This document shows positions 1-12,500 of a stretch of DNA of 64,000 bases, one piece after another. How positions within the stretch are numbered: the first letter of the stretch is position 1; each line of letters opens with the position of its first letter. The notes under the pieces were generated by a model. The model was not told the DNA's origin and made no database searches. It was given only the letters and a program-made list of their open reading frames with translations. A program made the translations under genes and the position numbers. This stretch comes from Kryptolebias marmoratus (taxonomy: Eukaryota; Chordata; Actinopteri; Cyprinodontiformes; Rivulidae): contig NC_051443.1 in NCBI RefSeq assembly GCF_001649575.2, forward strand, positions 19,716,882-19,780,881, given 5' to 3'.

Positions 1-615
1 TTATCTGGTGTGTTTAACACGGTTCAGCTTGCACTGCTATGTGAGAAGCTCCAAAAAAGCACTGGATGCCTCAACTATCACTTGGATTATTGACTACCTG
101 ACAAACAGACCAGACTGCACAGCTAAAGGGTTGTGTGTCTGATGTGTGCACAGAAGCAACACATGGGACTGTACAGTTTCTCTTCACTCTGTACAGCTCA
201 ATCTTTCAGTACAACTCGTTTGCTGTAATACACAGGTGGTTCTAACAGTTACTGGGTGTGTTTGTAGTGAACAGAAGACTTCATATTGAGAATCAGACAA
301 CTGCTTTGTGGAATGATGTGGAAATAACTATCTAATCCTGAATGTGAAGAAAACTAAAGGTATCTGTTGAGTTTAGGTGAAGAAAGGATAGGCCAAACAT
401 GGTTTCCATCTGGAGGAATATGATAAAGGTGAAGAACTACAGATACCTGGGTGTTTACTAGTATGAATGACTGGTCTGAAAAAGCAACACTTGTCTTTAT
501 TTCCTGAGGAATCTTAGGTCATTTGATGCTGGCTGCCAGATGTTGCACACCTTTTATAAAATATAATGGGAGAGTACAACTTTATTTGAAGAAATCTTTT
601 GGGGCAGCACTCTAA
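1..615 (+). pseudogene. Decayed LINE reverse transcriptase (CR1/L2/jockey type)
   Basis: Translating the plus strand in shifting frames gives pieces of a fish LINE reverse transcriptase in the right order: WIIDYLTNRPDC (from about 83), GTVQFLFTLYSS (about 170), NYRYLGVY (about 435) and LYFLRNLRSFDA (about 496), then a WGS-like stretch near 600. These resemble the RT palm/thumb of L2-type elements, where DYLT, GTVLSP-LFTLY, YKYLGV and LRRLRSF are typical. The catalytic F-x-DD stretch expected after FTLY is replaced by residues containing a stop, and the fragments sit in different frames. The copy is therefore inactive. It is cut by the window edge, so its 5' extent is unknown. The family assignment comes from remembered family features, not a search. 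Confidence 0.72.
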
Positions 616-1164
616 AACAAAAAGAAGAAAAGGTAAAAATAGGTTTGGGTCTTTTATTTCATGCATAATATACCGGTCTCTGTTTTAATTTTTTTTTATG
701 TTGGAACATTCCATTAGTTTAATCCAACAAATCAATTTATCTTTGTGATTTTTAATTCAAACTCAAGTTTTGAGTTTAAAGTAAAAAAAAAAAAAAAATA
801 CAGGAAATCATTATTATCAGTTACAACAAAGTAACTGGCCTATTTTGAACTACGGTATTTTGCACAATTTTGCAACCATTTCAACAAAACATGTCAAAGT
901 AACAATGAACCTTACTTTTGACCCCCTTAGTCCCCTTTCATTCTCAAAATAGTTCTCTAAAACTACACTCTTTGAGGGCAGAAATCAAATGTCTGAAGAA
1001 AAAGAAGATCACTGTTTTTACATCTTTACTGTTTAACAAAGTGAAAGAAGGGCCATTACTCCCAAAATGTCATTTTCTTCTCATTTTTTCCCTCTTAGGA
1101 ATATTTAATATTGCTTTTATGCCAAATTATTGTACTGTCTATTAAAATACTAAGCTATAGCCAG
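616..1164. other. AT-rich stretch, no gene seen
   Basis: No recognisable coding sequence. It contains a run of A residues at about 783-798. A 75-codon open frame at 918-1145 has no protein-like features and I treat it as chance. Confidence 0.5.
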
Positions 1165-1500
1165 CGACTCATGTAATAACAACAGAATGCAGCTCCCACG
1201 ACACACTGCAGTGACATTAATGCCAATAAAGCAAATTGGAAATGAAGTCCCACAACACTTACAAGGTGCCACCAGCTGCCATGCAACTCGTAGCTCTTTA
1301 CAAGTTGACATTCCTAACCTGACAGATGCTTGTTATGGGAGTTGTGGCACAGTAGTTGAGCAGTGTAATAACTGAAGCCTTTAGCGACGGCACTAATTTC
1401 CCATAATGCTTTTGTTGAACAGACCAGGCACTACTCAGACATTAATAATTCAGTTTGCAGTGTCACAAAAATCTAACAGCCATCATTAAGGTGATGTTTG
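1165..1500. other. Candidate conserved non-coding segment
   Basis: This unique segment is less AT-rich than its surroundings and has no simple repeats. It contains CAGCTG and several TAAT/ATTA cores, the kind of composition seen in vertebrate enhancers. It shows no splice-flanked reading frame and no match to the repeat families in this window. Calling it conserved is an inference. Confidence 0.22.
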
Positions 1501-1894
1501 GCTAGCTGTATGTACACAAACTGTAAACTGTATAATTTATTGTCAGTAAATAAAATGCTATTTCTTTGATGAAATTATTCCCAGGCCCTTGTTAAATAAA
1601 ACACAGGGCACACTTGAACGTATATTTCAGGTCAGGGACCCCAATTATGATGAGCTGTCAGTGATCTATGAGTTGAACTTTGTGAATCATTGCTCCTCAT
1701 GGCAACAGTGCACAATGCACATGTTGTAAAATGGAGGCTTTGATGGTAGAGGGTCCCAACTGCAAAAGACATAGGCAGCAGGCTGCTAGATAAAACTAAG
1801 AATCTAATATTTTTTATTAACTAAAACAAATTAAACTGAAACAGACAGAACAAATGCTACATATAACTCAAGGGCAAAATAGACAAAGGAACAA

Positions 1895-2255
1895 ATCTGA
1901 CCATGGACTATCTAAACTGACCTCAAAAACTTATTGTAGATGTTAAAACAAAACAAGTGCCACCTGTAGGCTGGCTGCAGAATACATTTTAAGTCCATGT
2001 AAATGAATAGGACATTTTTCTGACTGAAGAAATATTGGAAAAGTACATGTCAGTAAAAATCTTTTGGGTGTTGATTTTTGGTGAATTATACAGTTCTTAC
2101 CTTGCTGCTGTATGTTCAAAAATTCATTTTTTACCATGTTTAGTTGTAATTAGGTATATGATGCTTAAAAAACACCATGATCATATATTTGAGGTGGAAC
2201 TTTCAGTCCCACATCCCTGGTGCTCAAACTCTGCCTCCAAAAATATAATATAGCA
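1895..2255 (+). repeat. Dispersed repeat family B, copy 1
   Basis: It matches a second copy at about 21945-22340 in the same order and orientation. Shared landmarks are an AATGAAT-GGACATT block (about 2004), a CTTACC-TGCTG-TATGTTCAAA block (about 2097), TAG-TGTAATTAG (about 2140), AACACCATGA (about 2170) and CCCACATCCC followed by TCCAAAA (about 2210-2242). It does not code for a protein. The ends and class are not clear. Confidence 0.6.
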
Positions 2256-4593
2256 GTATCCATAAACCAGATATTATGGCTTCACTTTTGCACAGCAGAA
2301 GTAGATAAAGACAAGTTGTCCAGCTTTATATACAGTTTTTGGGATCTGACAAAGAGCAAAGAAAGCCTGGAGAGTATAAATACACACACTAAGTGAAGTA
2401 ATTACAATAGCTAACAGGTGTTCTGATTAGAAACAGTGACCAGGTGTAATATAGAAACAGGAATTGATCTCAAACAAATATACAAGGGCATAATAAAACT
2501 TAAAGCCAGGTACAAAAGAATTTAAAACATGGACACAAGAGCTAACTCAACAAAACCAATTTAAACAGTATAGACTGCAACTGAACATATGATTTATTTT
2601 CACTTAATTCAAAACTATGACATTTTATAGCACACTTACTCAAAAATATTTCAAAGATGTTGGCTTGGAGTATTTGGTCTATTGGCGGTTTGAACACTAA
2701 AGTCATTTTTTGCAGTTCAGTGATCTGTATCAGGTGAAATGAAGATTAAAAAAATGGATTGATTTAATGAATGTTCTGTTTCTAGCAGCATAAGCACAAA
2801 AAGAAAAACAGAAAAAGCACAAAAGTGTGCAGTATAGGTAAGAATAAGATGATGCAGCCTTTTGTTTTGTTGCGTATGTGAGCATGCATATCATATTGTG
2901 TATGATTGTGCAGTATATTTTCTGTATGTGAAGGAAGAATTTGTGTTAGTCTGTAGGGTTTTGCGTGTCTGCGTGCGTGGTTATGACTGTGCATGTGGCT
3001 GTCTAAGCATTCACACTTGGAACTCCTTAAAAACGACTGACAAGCAGCCTCAGGCAACTTCCATCAATAGATATTTAGATTTTGAACTAGCATGTACCCC
3101 GCTGGTCAAACTACAGATCATCATATGTTTTGTCTCTAAAGGTCTAACTGTGATGTTTGTAAGTATGGCCCAAAAACATTTTTTGTGTGCAGAGATGCCA
3201 CGGGCAGAGATACGGTGGACTGAATTGATCAGTGGCGCAGGAGGAGAGTTGTGTGCCTCTGACAGCAGTGAGGTGGTAAACAGTTTGGATGAAAGGAGCC
3301 TGGTTTCCCATGGCCCTGACGAAGTCCACTGCACTCTGCAACATGAGCTGAGGGAGAGAACAGACTGTCATGTGCTGGCTGTTCTGAAAGTCTGAAATAA
3401 AACAAGCTCAGAGGTTCTCCCCACAGCAAGAAATGCTCATGGCATGCATTTCTTTATCCATATCCTCCCCCAAAAGTGCCACAGAGAGTTTTGAATCTTT
3501 GAGTGAGCCTGGTAGTTAAGGGAATAAGCAGGAAATGGAAATAAGGATGCCAAGAGAAAGGCTGTCTATCATTTTCCCCTCAATGCTAAGACCCAGTTTT
3601 ATTTGTCAGCTTTATCCATCGTTGACCAGATTTTGTGACTAGCAGAAGCTGTGAAAGAATTAGCCAGATAATTACCTTGCGATCGCCTCAGGTTCTTGCT
3701 GAGAAAAGGCTTTTCAAAGAGTTACTTCATATTTTTACAGCTGGTCATAAAATAAGATGCTGCACATCATAAAATGTCTTTAAAACACTGTTGTCAGTGC
3801 ATCACTCATTGCGACACCAATGATACAGAGTCCCAAGGTTATCCACTTCAGAACGCATGTAGAATAAATCAGAAATAAATTCAAGAGCCTGACACTCTGT
3901 TATTTCATCTTCTTATAGATGACACTACTATAAAAAGTTGTGTTTTTTTGGGGATCCTTCCATCTTTTTTCACACAATCTGTGATGGCACTTTATTACAA
4001 CAAGTTATGAAAATCATTGTGGGAAAAAAGGCTGTTAAGTTGGAGAATCTTCAGTTAAAAATACACTCCTGTTTTAGACTTGAATGTCTTTGAACAGGGT
4101 TGAGCAGGGTGATGGTAACATCAAAGACAAAAAAAAGACTCACCTCATTGAACCTTTACTTAAGTATTTCCTCCTGCTGCGATATTGTATAAAGAATAAA
4201 AGCACAAGTGAGCGAGTTTTGAACTTAATCTGTGCATGTACAAAAGGTTCACTTTGTATAATTGGTGTCAGAAAATCTCCTTTATTCAGGCCGGCGCTCA
4301 AGAAATGATTGAAGCAGTTTGACTCATTTCCTAATGTTTGAGACACTAAGTCTATAACTAAATCCTAAACTCAATGAAAAAATCCACGCTGAGTGACACA
4401 AGCTTTCAAATCTCACTTTTTTAAAGATACCTGAGCACTGTGAAAATTTTAATGAAGTCTTATCATTATGTGGCCCATCAATTGGTTTGCTGCCTTGCTT
4501 TTTGCAGTTCAAAGTCTTTCATAAAAGCAAACGAATAACAGCACTTAATCTCTAACCCAAGGACAAAATGTTCCACACAAACCAATGCCAAAG
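2256..4593. other. Gene-poor stretch with a TG-rich tract
   Basis: No repeat family is recognised here. A degenerate TG-rich tract lies at about 2865-3000. A 177-codon open frame spans 2862-3395, starting in that tract and running into a more GC-rich block, which is listed separately. The rest (3402-4593) is AT-rich with nothing recognised. Confidence 0.4.
3193..3401 (+). other. Possible terminal exon or conserved block (weak)
   Basis: A pyrimidine/G-rich tract ending in CAG at 3190-3192 resembles a splice acceptor. The frame that follows is open to a TGA at 3393-3395, and an AATAAA signal begins at 3396. The block is noticeably GC-richer than its surroundings and the residues look protein-like (acidic, few runs). 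I see no upstream partner exon and recognise no domain. It could equally be a conserved non-coding element or an lncRNA exon. Confidence 0.15.
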
Positions 4594-4903
4594 TAAAGGC
4601 CTAGAATTCCTTGAAGAAAAGCATATTGTCCACCACCTTTTATGCAGGTTGGTTAAATATAGATCATCTCATGATGAGAAGAGATGAAATTGTAACCATT
4701 TTAGTCAAACTTTGTAAATGATGTTATGAGCAATCTTGTGCAATATTATGAATCCTTGCAAAATATAGTAGTGCTTGGTGTACTGGTTCAAGGATGACTC
4801 TCAGCTACTACTACAAAAGATTATTATCTGTAAAACTGGCTGAGGTATTTTGGTGTTTCCTAAAGTCAGTCAGCTGTGACAGCCATCCTAAATTGGGCTG
4901 GAA
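4594..4903 (+). repeat. Family A non-autonomous element, truncated copy
   Basis: It opens with the family end TAAAGGCCTAG-ATTCCTTGAAG, followed by a degraded TATCGCCCGCC-type stretch (about 4622-4637). Inside are the family landmarks GACTCTCAGCTACTAC (about 4796), TATCTGTAAAACTGGCTGAG and CAGCTGTGACAGCCATC. It breaks off near 4903, so the right half is missing. Non-coding. Confidence 0.7.
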
Positions 4904-5489
4904 CTTGCTTGGAACTCCACGTCTTTCAGTTTAGACTTAAAAAAGCATCCTTGAATGAGAACATAATGGTTTCAAGAATAAAAAAAAAAAGATTAGTGGC
5001 CTTTGATTCAATTTGCTGGGGTCACTTACAACCATGGATTTTCCATTAAATCTGCATACTGATCACTGAAGTTGCACCTGCAAGTAAAGTTATTTGGGTT
5101 TGTGGAGTAAAAACAGGATACAGTGTTATATTGAGATGTATGATTTGGAATACCAAATCATTCTGTGCCTACCTCATTATATGAATGCTCTTACATGACA
5201 TATTGCAGTATCTAACCACAGTGACATTTATTTACCAGTCCAGCAAATCACCATCGATTGGTGTCCTTGAAAATCAATCAGAAGCACAAAGGTATCTCTT
5301 ATGACCCTGTTTCATGTTAATGACTTGGTGCTCACAATCCTGGGATTTTCTTCCTGTTCAACAATTCTTAAAGACATTAACCTGTTAATCATGACTGATA
5401 AAAAAGTGAACTCCTTTGTCTATTAAAATGTAAAAACAGCTGTAGTGAAAAACCTGCTCAAAGCAATAATGACCTGCTGTCCACACAGG
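4904..5489. other. Unique AT-rich stretch, no gene seen
   Basis: It contains an A run at about 4980-4990 and no recognisable coding or repeat sequence. Confidence 0.4.
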
Positions 5490-5960
5490 ACTTTATTTAC
5501 TTCGTTTGAGTAGTTCCTCTGCTAATTCACTCCATTTGCATGTGGTTGAGGGCATTTGTGGTCGCACGCATTGGTATTCATATCACACGACTGGGTGTCC
5601 AGAAAACTGAACAGGCTCTCAGAGAAAAGCACTGTGTTGATGAGAGAAAATCAATATCGAAGCTGCCTCCTATTATCTCCAACCAAACTGGGAATCCAGA
5701 ATGATTTTCCTGAGTTAATGACCTTTCCTAAATACCAGAAAGAACTTGGTTGTTTGTGTTAGTTTAAATTGATCTGACATGAAGTGCATGGCCCTGATAA
5801 AAAAAAAAAAGGAAAAAATCACTGTAATGACGCGAACTCTGCTAACACAGAGATTCTCCCTGACATGGATCATGGCTCCCAAGATGAAATATGAGCCGGA
5901 GCAGGTGACCAGCCAAGCAAGGCAGGAAGTCCAGTGAGAAAACAAAAGTCGAACCAAAAT
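5490..5960. other. Candidate conserved non-coding segment
   Basis: Moderate-GC unique sequence with a consensus POU octamer (ATTTGCAT) at 5534-5541 and a GCTAATTC homeobox-type core just before it. Open frames on both strands here have no recognisable domains or splice context. Conservation is inferred from composition only. Confidence 0.2.
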
Positions 5961-8439
5961 CAACCAACAAAAAAAAAAAAACAACAACATATATTTGTTT
6001 TTATATTAATAACCGTAGATTATTTGCATGCAGTGAAGCTCATAATAAATAGCTAGAAGCTTTTTTAAAAACCCAGCTGAGCAGTTCATGAGCATCATAC
6101 TGGGCATCATGCCTCACAGCTCTTGGCAGCTTGGTATGGCTCCCCTGGCCACTAGTAAGCACTTGTTGTTTTTATATTCTCACTTCAACAGCAAGAGCCA
6201 TCAAAGATAAAAGCACAGTTGCTCTTTGTCACACAGTGACAACGGTCATGAAATTTTAACAACTTGAAGTACTGATCTGGAATCAGAGAAAAAAAAATGT
6301 AGTCCCTAAGCAGAACTCAAATTCACTGACAAATTCAGACAAATAAAATCCACAAGTCAGCCTATAAATGGAAAGATTAGTTTGGTTACAGTGTCCCATA
6401 TTCAGAGATGATAAAATATAATGTAGAAACGATATGAATGTCCACTCATTTTCAGCGGAGGCAGCTGGAGTGCTTATATGAAAATGCGACAACTGGAGCA
6501 CTATATCTCAGCCAGGAAAACAGGTGCTACAGCAACTTTTTTTTTCTGGGCTAGAGAAGAACTTCACAAGATTAAAGTGGTATTATAATGACCAACCAGA
6601 GCAACTAACAAGTAACTTGGTGTGTTAAAAAATAGAAAAGCCTTCAACAACTATTGACATATCTGGCTCATTTTTCATCTTCAAAAGTACCAACTGTTGC
6701 ATGAAACATGGGGTTACAGACACAGATGGGCAATATAAAGACACTAATTTGCAAATTTACACGCTGGGAAATCATAGATCTGAGAAAAAGAAACAAACAA
6801 TAAAATCTGTTGAGAAGATAAACTGTCTCTTGAACAAAGAAGCACAACATGTCCAAAAAGCTCTCATAGAAGATCTAAGTGATAGATGACTAATGTTGGA
6901 AATAACATTTATGGTAACAAAATAATGTGGCTCTTTGGTGGCTCTCAAAGAAACAGATTCACACACAAAAAAGCTCCCTTACAAAAAATAACATTTGTAT
7001 ATAACCTCTTTCTAAGTCCTTTTGAGCATATAGATTGGAGTTTAGCAAAAATTTGAATCTATCTGTTGATATGCATTTCTAAGTTGTAATGATATTTTAT
7101 ATAGGGTCATAATTAGCATTTTTTGAAAATGTTCCTAAATATTTATGTGTATGTTAATGAATGGGTGTTATCTTTTTTGTGGCCTGATAGACTGCAAGTG
7201 TTTTGACATTGATGTAAAAATGAAATAAAGAAATGACATAAACTGACATAAACCTATTTTAGATTTTTGATTCTGCTTCTTGTAACTACTTTTATTTTTA
7301 GGTCTTTTTAATAATTGCAGCAGGGCTTAAGAGTCGTGTAATCACTGTGACTTTAAAAAAAAGCATTTAGAGATTATTCTGATTTTTCTTTTTCTTTTAG
7401 CACTAGATTGACTCATATGCTGCAATCGGCTTCCAAAAGCAATTTCATAAAAACTGTAAACCTACCATGATCCATGTGTACATCTATATATCTTTCTCAT
7501 GATCATCCCCAAGCACGATTGCATGCTACAGGATATGTGTTTATCCATTCCAGATAAAGCGGGTTTTGCTGTACCTTCACCCTCGATGCTGTCTTTGCCT
7601 TTTGTTTTAGAATTCAAAAACTTCTCCCATACATTTTTTATTCTGCAGTGTCCTTAACTTTAAACTAGAGTTGATAACTTTCTTTGTATTTACACAGTTT
7701 GAGCTAGATGTTTACATACATCATACCCATTATGGGTCTGAATGTCATATTAATTTAGTGTTTTTAGATATTTATTTGAACCAACTTTTTCCATGATGGC
7801 GTGATTATATGATATATAACTTCAATGATAGCTTAAAAAGTAAGAATATAGATGATGAATTTAGATTTAGATGTACAAGTTTGAATTTATTGTGGATTTT
7901 CTAAGGGTCTTGTCTGTAGGTAAATGAAAGCAGTGCTAAATTATTGTTATAGCTGAGGTATAAATATATAATATTTTAGAAGTTGGAAAAAGAACACCTT
8001 TAGCATTTTTGCACCATAAAATCTTTTTCAACATTTTGTCTGTCTTTGGTAAGCTAGCGTTATAGGAATTAATTTGTATCGCTCAAATTAAAGGTTGCTT
8101 TATAATTGCTTCTAAGTCCAAAGTGACAGTGATGAACGGTTCTGTATGTGCTTATTTTCTCAGAGTGTCATTGGAGTTTGTTCACTGCTTCATTAAATAT
8201 TTGGCTAACTCTACAGACAAAGAAACACATGCATGCATACAGACCTTGGCAAAACATTTACTGCCTTTCATCTTCACTGGCAATAAAGATACCTATATTA
8301 ACTTTAGTAAAATGTGGACCATTAAGGCACCAGCTCTTAAAGTCAACCTAAGAAAATGAATCTGACTAACCGTTAAGTCCAGGAATTACTCACTCTATAT
8401 GTAATGTAAACATTACTGGGCTATTTGACTCATATACCA
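5961..8439. other. Gene-free AT-rich stretch
   Basis: No repeat family, RNA gene or credible exon recognised. Open frames near 6283-6501, 6668-6966 and 8123-8359 are short, overlap each other on opposite strands and show no protein features. Confidence 0.4.
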
Positions 8440-8870
8440 ACAGTCTGCCAGCAATTATGTGACCTGAGCATTAACATCAGAGGTGTGAATACAAGCAGAA
8501 ATGAAGCTGTTGAATCTGACGTTCTGAGAAGAGCTCCTTAAACCCCAGGTACCCTCTGAGAGCTCGCAAACTTGTTTGGTCCAAACAGCATTGAGAGGCA
8601 AACGGCTTTGATAAACAGTAGTATTTGATGGCCTGGGAATGGGAACGAGTTGAATTTGCATACCAGCCAATCTGTCCATCTGTTACCGAATATTGCAATC
8701 TCTCAAAGGCTAAAAAAAATTTGGCCTGAAATCTTCACAAGAACTCTGTTCATAGCTCGGCAATCTCTCCAGGGCGCTCATTCGCAACTTGGCATCACTG
8801 TGAACTCATCCCTCAGCCACACAAGATGTTTCATACTCCTCATTCAGTCATAGATGAGATAGCTTCAAGG
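8440..8870. other. Candidate conserved non-coding segment
   Basis: Unique moderate-GC block with an octamer ATTTGCAT at 8654-8661 and short open frames on both strands (8455-8698 minus, 8650-8853 plus). No domain is recognisable in any of them. An enhancer-like element is the simplest reading but is untested. Confidence 0.2.
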
Positions 8871-9960
8871 GTCATACTGTTTTTGGGATGAGGGGTCTGC
8901 TGTGCTCAGAAATGGAGAATGTGGATGCACCAGCCCTTATATATGGGTGTGGGTAAGTGTACTAGAAGTGCAGCACGCAGTGTTGTTTGAGTAAAAGCAG
9001 CCTCACAGAGTTGTACACCAGAACCTAACACAGACCTGCTTGATAGGATTTATGTGTGTGTATCTTGCACAGCCCCCTGTAGAGATCAGTGGGGCATGCA
9101 GAGGAGTGCCTGTTCCTAACTGCTGCTGAACTGACAGAACACACTGTTCAGTGACTTGGATATAAAAAAGAGTTTTGGGGGCAGCTCAAGGGGGTTTTGA
9201 AATTCTTCTAACAGAGTCCAAAGTTGCTGTAGTGTCATTCAAGATTCCACTGACATAAAATTAGCGGTGCATATGTCTGGATTAACACTCTCACTAACAC
9301 AGTTTTAGCAACACAAAATTATCACTGGAATATCCAAACTTCTTTGCCTTCTGTTACTCCTTTCACAAAATGAATTTTTTAAATGTTTGTTTTGCTCCCT
9401 CCTACTATAAATACAAGTTTTTATCATTAAAAATCTACTAAACATGTTTGTACCTACCTCAGGATTTGTACTGTAACAGCAGGACCACATCAGTATTACT
9501 CTGTAAAGCTCTTGTGATTGTTGTAAAACGAATATCCGTAGGGTTGTAGATGATGTCAGCCACATTTGCACTCATAATCCTTGCAATGAATATTTTAAAG
9601 CTGTTTTCAAATGACTGGAACCAGTTCTTGTAACTGCAGATGTTCACTCCTCTTCTATGTGTCTCAACACAGAAACTGATTGTTTTCACAGAAGTTTCTT
9701 TTGACAATCTTTTTTTAGGCTAACTACTGAGGAACTTTCCCTGGTAGAATTAGAGAAGCTGGTATAAATGACATAAGTAAAGATGATTAGTTTACATATG
9801 GATGCAGTACAGAATCCACCATAATAAAAATACTCCAACTCAAACAAAGCACAGAGGGATGGGCAGAAGCTTGAATCTGAGGTTTCAAAAATCTACACGC
9901 AATTAACAAACAAAACATAATATAGATTTTACTTCTGTCACTTCTGTGGTGCAAACACAT
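8871..9960. other. Gene-free stretch, nothing recognised
   Basis: AT-rich with short chance open frames on the minus strand (9305-9707). No motifs, repeats or RNA genes seen. Confidence 0.4.
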
Positions 9961-10095
9961 CTATTCCTTAAAGAAATGCATATCGCAGTTGGCTGTAGCA
10001 ACCATCTTGAATTCAATGGTTAACAAAAGTTAATCAGTTATTGACACTCAGTAACTACTTTCTGAGTTTTATAACTGAAATTCTAACCAGAGTAT
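9961..10095 (+). repeat. Family A element, internally deleted copy
   Basis: It starts with ATTCCTTAAAGAAATGCATATCGC, here the family left end, and jumps directly to the interior landmark GGCTGTAGCAACCATCTTGAATT and then AAAGTTAATCAG and TAACTACTTTCTGAG. About 300 bases that separate these blocks in longer copies are missing, giving a short derivative. Confidence 0.65.
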
Positions 10096-11098
10096 GTAAA
10101 TTTACTTTTGAATAAATATTGAACTTTTGAATATCAGATGTAAGCTGATGTTATTAAATCTCTATTAATAACATTAAGATGTATAAATCTTGTTTTCATC
10201 TGGGTTTTAAATACTTCTTATGGTCTAGAAATCCTATTCAGCAAGGCTAAAAGCGATTTAAAATACCATTACCAAACTTATTTAAGACATTAAATTTCAT
10301 TTAAATAAAAGAAAAAATGAATTAAACAGTTAATTACTTAATTAACTAATAAGACAAAACTGTAATCTGTGCAGATAAACTGTTTTCTTGCACTGCTGAC
10401 CTCAACAAAAAATGTAGAATACACTGAAGAGAAATTAAAGGAATATATTGAAAGAACTGTTTAAAGTGACATAATGACATGACTCTGAGCTGCAAAGTGG
10501 CTCTTATAATTTAAACCAACTCTGAAGTGGCTCTTGCACCGGCTCAGCATCAACACCTGGTCAAAAAGGGACAAGACAGCCTCAGAAGTGAATTGTCCAA
10601 ATGGACTTTAAGAGACCAATCACTAAGAACTGAAGGGTTCTTAAGTTAGAAGTGGCTTTAGATGGCACAGTGGCTTATGAAATTGCCTACTGCAATAATG
10701 ATTAGATAGTTTAGTAAAACCTTAGCATGAGTAGGAAGTTTAATTTAAAGCCAGCATGAAACAACAGAGCACTCAGTTTAAATTTGCAGATATTTTCCAA
10801 CCTGGTGTTAAAAGCCCTTTAATTCTTCAACAGTCTAAAAATAAAATCAATTTGTTAATTTATGCAAGTAAGCAAACTGGCAAATCAGCAGCAATTTTAC
10901 TCACTTACGATGATATCTCAGTAAAATAAACAACCAATAAATTAAATTCCTTTTATTTAAGATTAATGTATGTAGAAATAATTGGTCCTGATATCTAAAT
11001 GTTGTTTTAAGAAAAGTAAAAATTCAAAGAGATTTAAATTTAGATTTAGACCGGACCTTCAGTGTATTTTATTTTACACTGCCATCTACATGCTCAAA
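10096..11098. other. AT-rich stretch, no gene seen
   Basis: Very AT-rich around 10130-10380 with TTAATTA-type runs. No coding sequence or repeat family recognised. Confidence 0.4.
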
Positions 11099-11640
11099 CT
11101 AAAGGCCTAGCATTTCTTGAAGGAACACCTTTCAATCTAAGAATTAGACTAATATGATGTAAAGCACTTTGAATGCCTTGCTGCTGAAATGTGCTATACA
11201 AATAATTTTTTTACTTGCTTACTTACTTAATATTATTTTATATTGAGAAATGACAGAGTTGAATTTTTTGTACAATATTGCATCATCTGTTAGTGTTTGG
11301 TGTATGTATTCTAAATGACTGTCAGCTACTACCACACCAAACTTTAGCTCGATAATTATAAAATTTGCTGCTATTGTCATTTTTGTGCTAGATTAGGTTG
11401 ATTAGTTAGCCATTAATTAGCCATCTTGAAGTTAATCAGTTGTAGATATGCAACTAATAATTATTTTCTGGGAGTTTAATTGATATCTACCCAGTGGTTC
11501 ATGAGATATTTTGCTAACAGCTGACTCCTGTAGTTAATGGCAAAGTCTTGCTAATGGTACAGACAAATGAACACACACACAAAGATCTGGGCAAAAACAT
11601 TTTTGCTCTGAACTTCTCCTAATACTGAAGGGGAATTTTG
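11099..11640 (+). repeat. Family A element, near full length, interrupted
   Basis: The left end CTAAAGGCCTAGCATTTCTTGAAGG starts at 11099. Then come the interior landmarks GACTGTCAGCTACTACCACACC (about 11317), CCATCTTGAAGTTAATCAGTTGTAGAT (about 11422) and GGTTCATGAGATATTTTGCTAACAG (about 11496), and the right-hand GCAAAAACATTTTTGCTCTGAAC (about 11592). A SINE-like tail is inserted at 11161-11229. A short ACACACAC run at about 11572 sits where another copy has expanded into a microsatellite. Confidence 0.75.
11161..11229 (+). repeat. SINE/LINE 3' tail fragment inside a family A copy
   Basis: The sequence AAAGCACTTTGAATGCC...GCTATACAAATAA, followed by a T-rich and ACTT-repeated tail, matches the 3' tail common to several fish SINEs (a CTTTGA-TGCC...GCTATACAAATAA type end). 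It interrupts family A sequence that resumes at about 11230, so it arrived later. Confidence 0.6.
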
Positions 11641-12139
11641 GACAATCTGAGTTGAAAAAAAAAAAACAGAATCGAATTCAGATAAATCAGTTTAGTATCT
11701 AGTGAAGATTCATAAACATGCAAAATTTACATAACCTTAGATGCCCTGTTGATTTAATTAATTTTATTTCCTAAAATCTCTCTTGATTAATTTGTAAAGA
11801 AACTTCATTTAAGAAGTTAGCTGCTTAAAAATGAGCAGTTTTGAATCAGTTTTTTGTTTGTTTTTTTCTTTTCATCCTTACTTGTTCGGTACAGCTTCCT
11901 TTTTCGTTCAACTTCTTCCTCCGCTCTTTTTCTTTTCCTACCTCTGCCTGTAGCTACATCCCAGAGAAACAGGGAGTTGATTCCCTCAGGTCTCCATCAG
12001 CAGCACACCACAAAGACTCCACAGTGGCACCCTTCTACAGTTCACATTAGCACCCCCAACAATGCACACAAAGGGAGCACAAAGATTACTGCATGAACAC
12101 ACTTGGACTGTATGTATGGAGAAACGCTGCTCATTGTGC
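11641..12139. other. AT- and pyrimidine-rich stretch
   Basis: A pyrimidine-rich run at about 11850-11945 supports short plus-strand open frames that are low-complexity. Nothing recognised. Confidence 0.4.
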
Positions 12140-12500
12140 AGAGAATAATGCAGCAATTACAGACAAACCGTTTTAAAATGAAGCACCACAGGCGGTATCA
12201 TAAAGCCACTCTACATACATCCAGCCACACAGAGGGACAGACAAAGGCAAACACGTAGCCATGTGTGCACAAACACCAGGAAAACAAACAAAGGCGACAC
12301 TGACTTTTTTAATGGCATGCTGGGACGAAACTGTCACGGTCAGCTGCCGATCCCACTGTGCTTTACTCACTACACCCAATCAGCAACAGTCAATATTTAC
12401 AGGCAGTCAGAGGAGATGCTCCCTGCTGCTAAAACCAACCATTTTATTCCACCTGCTGCCGGGCTAATTAGAGACATTTATCTTTCATTTAGCCATGCTT
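12140..12500. other. Candidate conserved non-coding segment
   Basis: Unique moderate-GC block containing GCTGCCGGGCTAATTAGAGA (about 12457-12476), a homeobox-type TAATTA site, close to CAGCTGCCGATC and an ATTTATCTTT stretch. Competing open frames lie on both strands, and none looks like protein. Regulatory function is an inference. Confidence 0.25.

Noticed and set aside
2862..3192. Upstream part of a 177-codon plus-strand frame
   Set aside because: It is built from a TG-rich tract (cysteine/valine-rich residues) with no protein-like features; only the part after 3193 is kept as a weak candidate.
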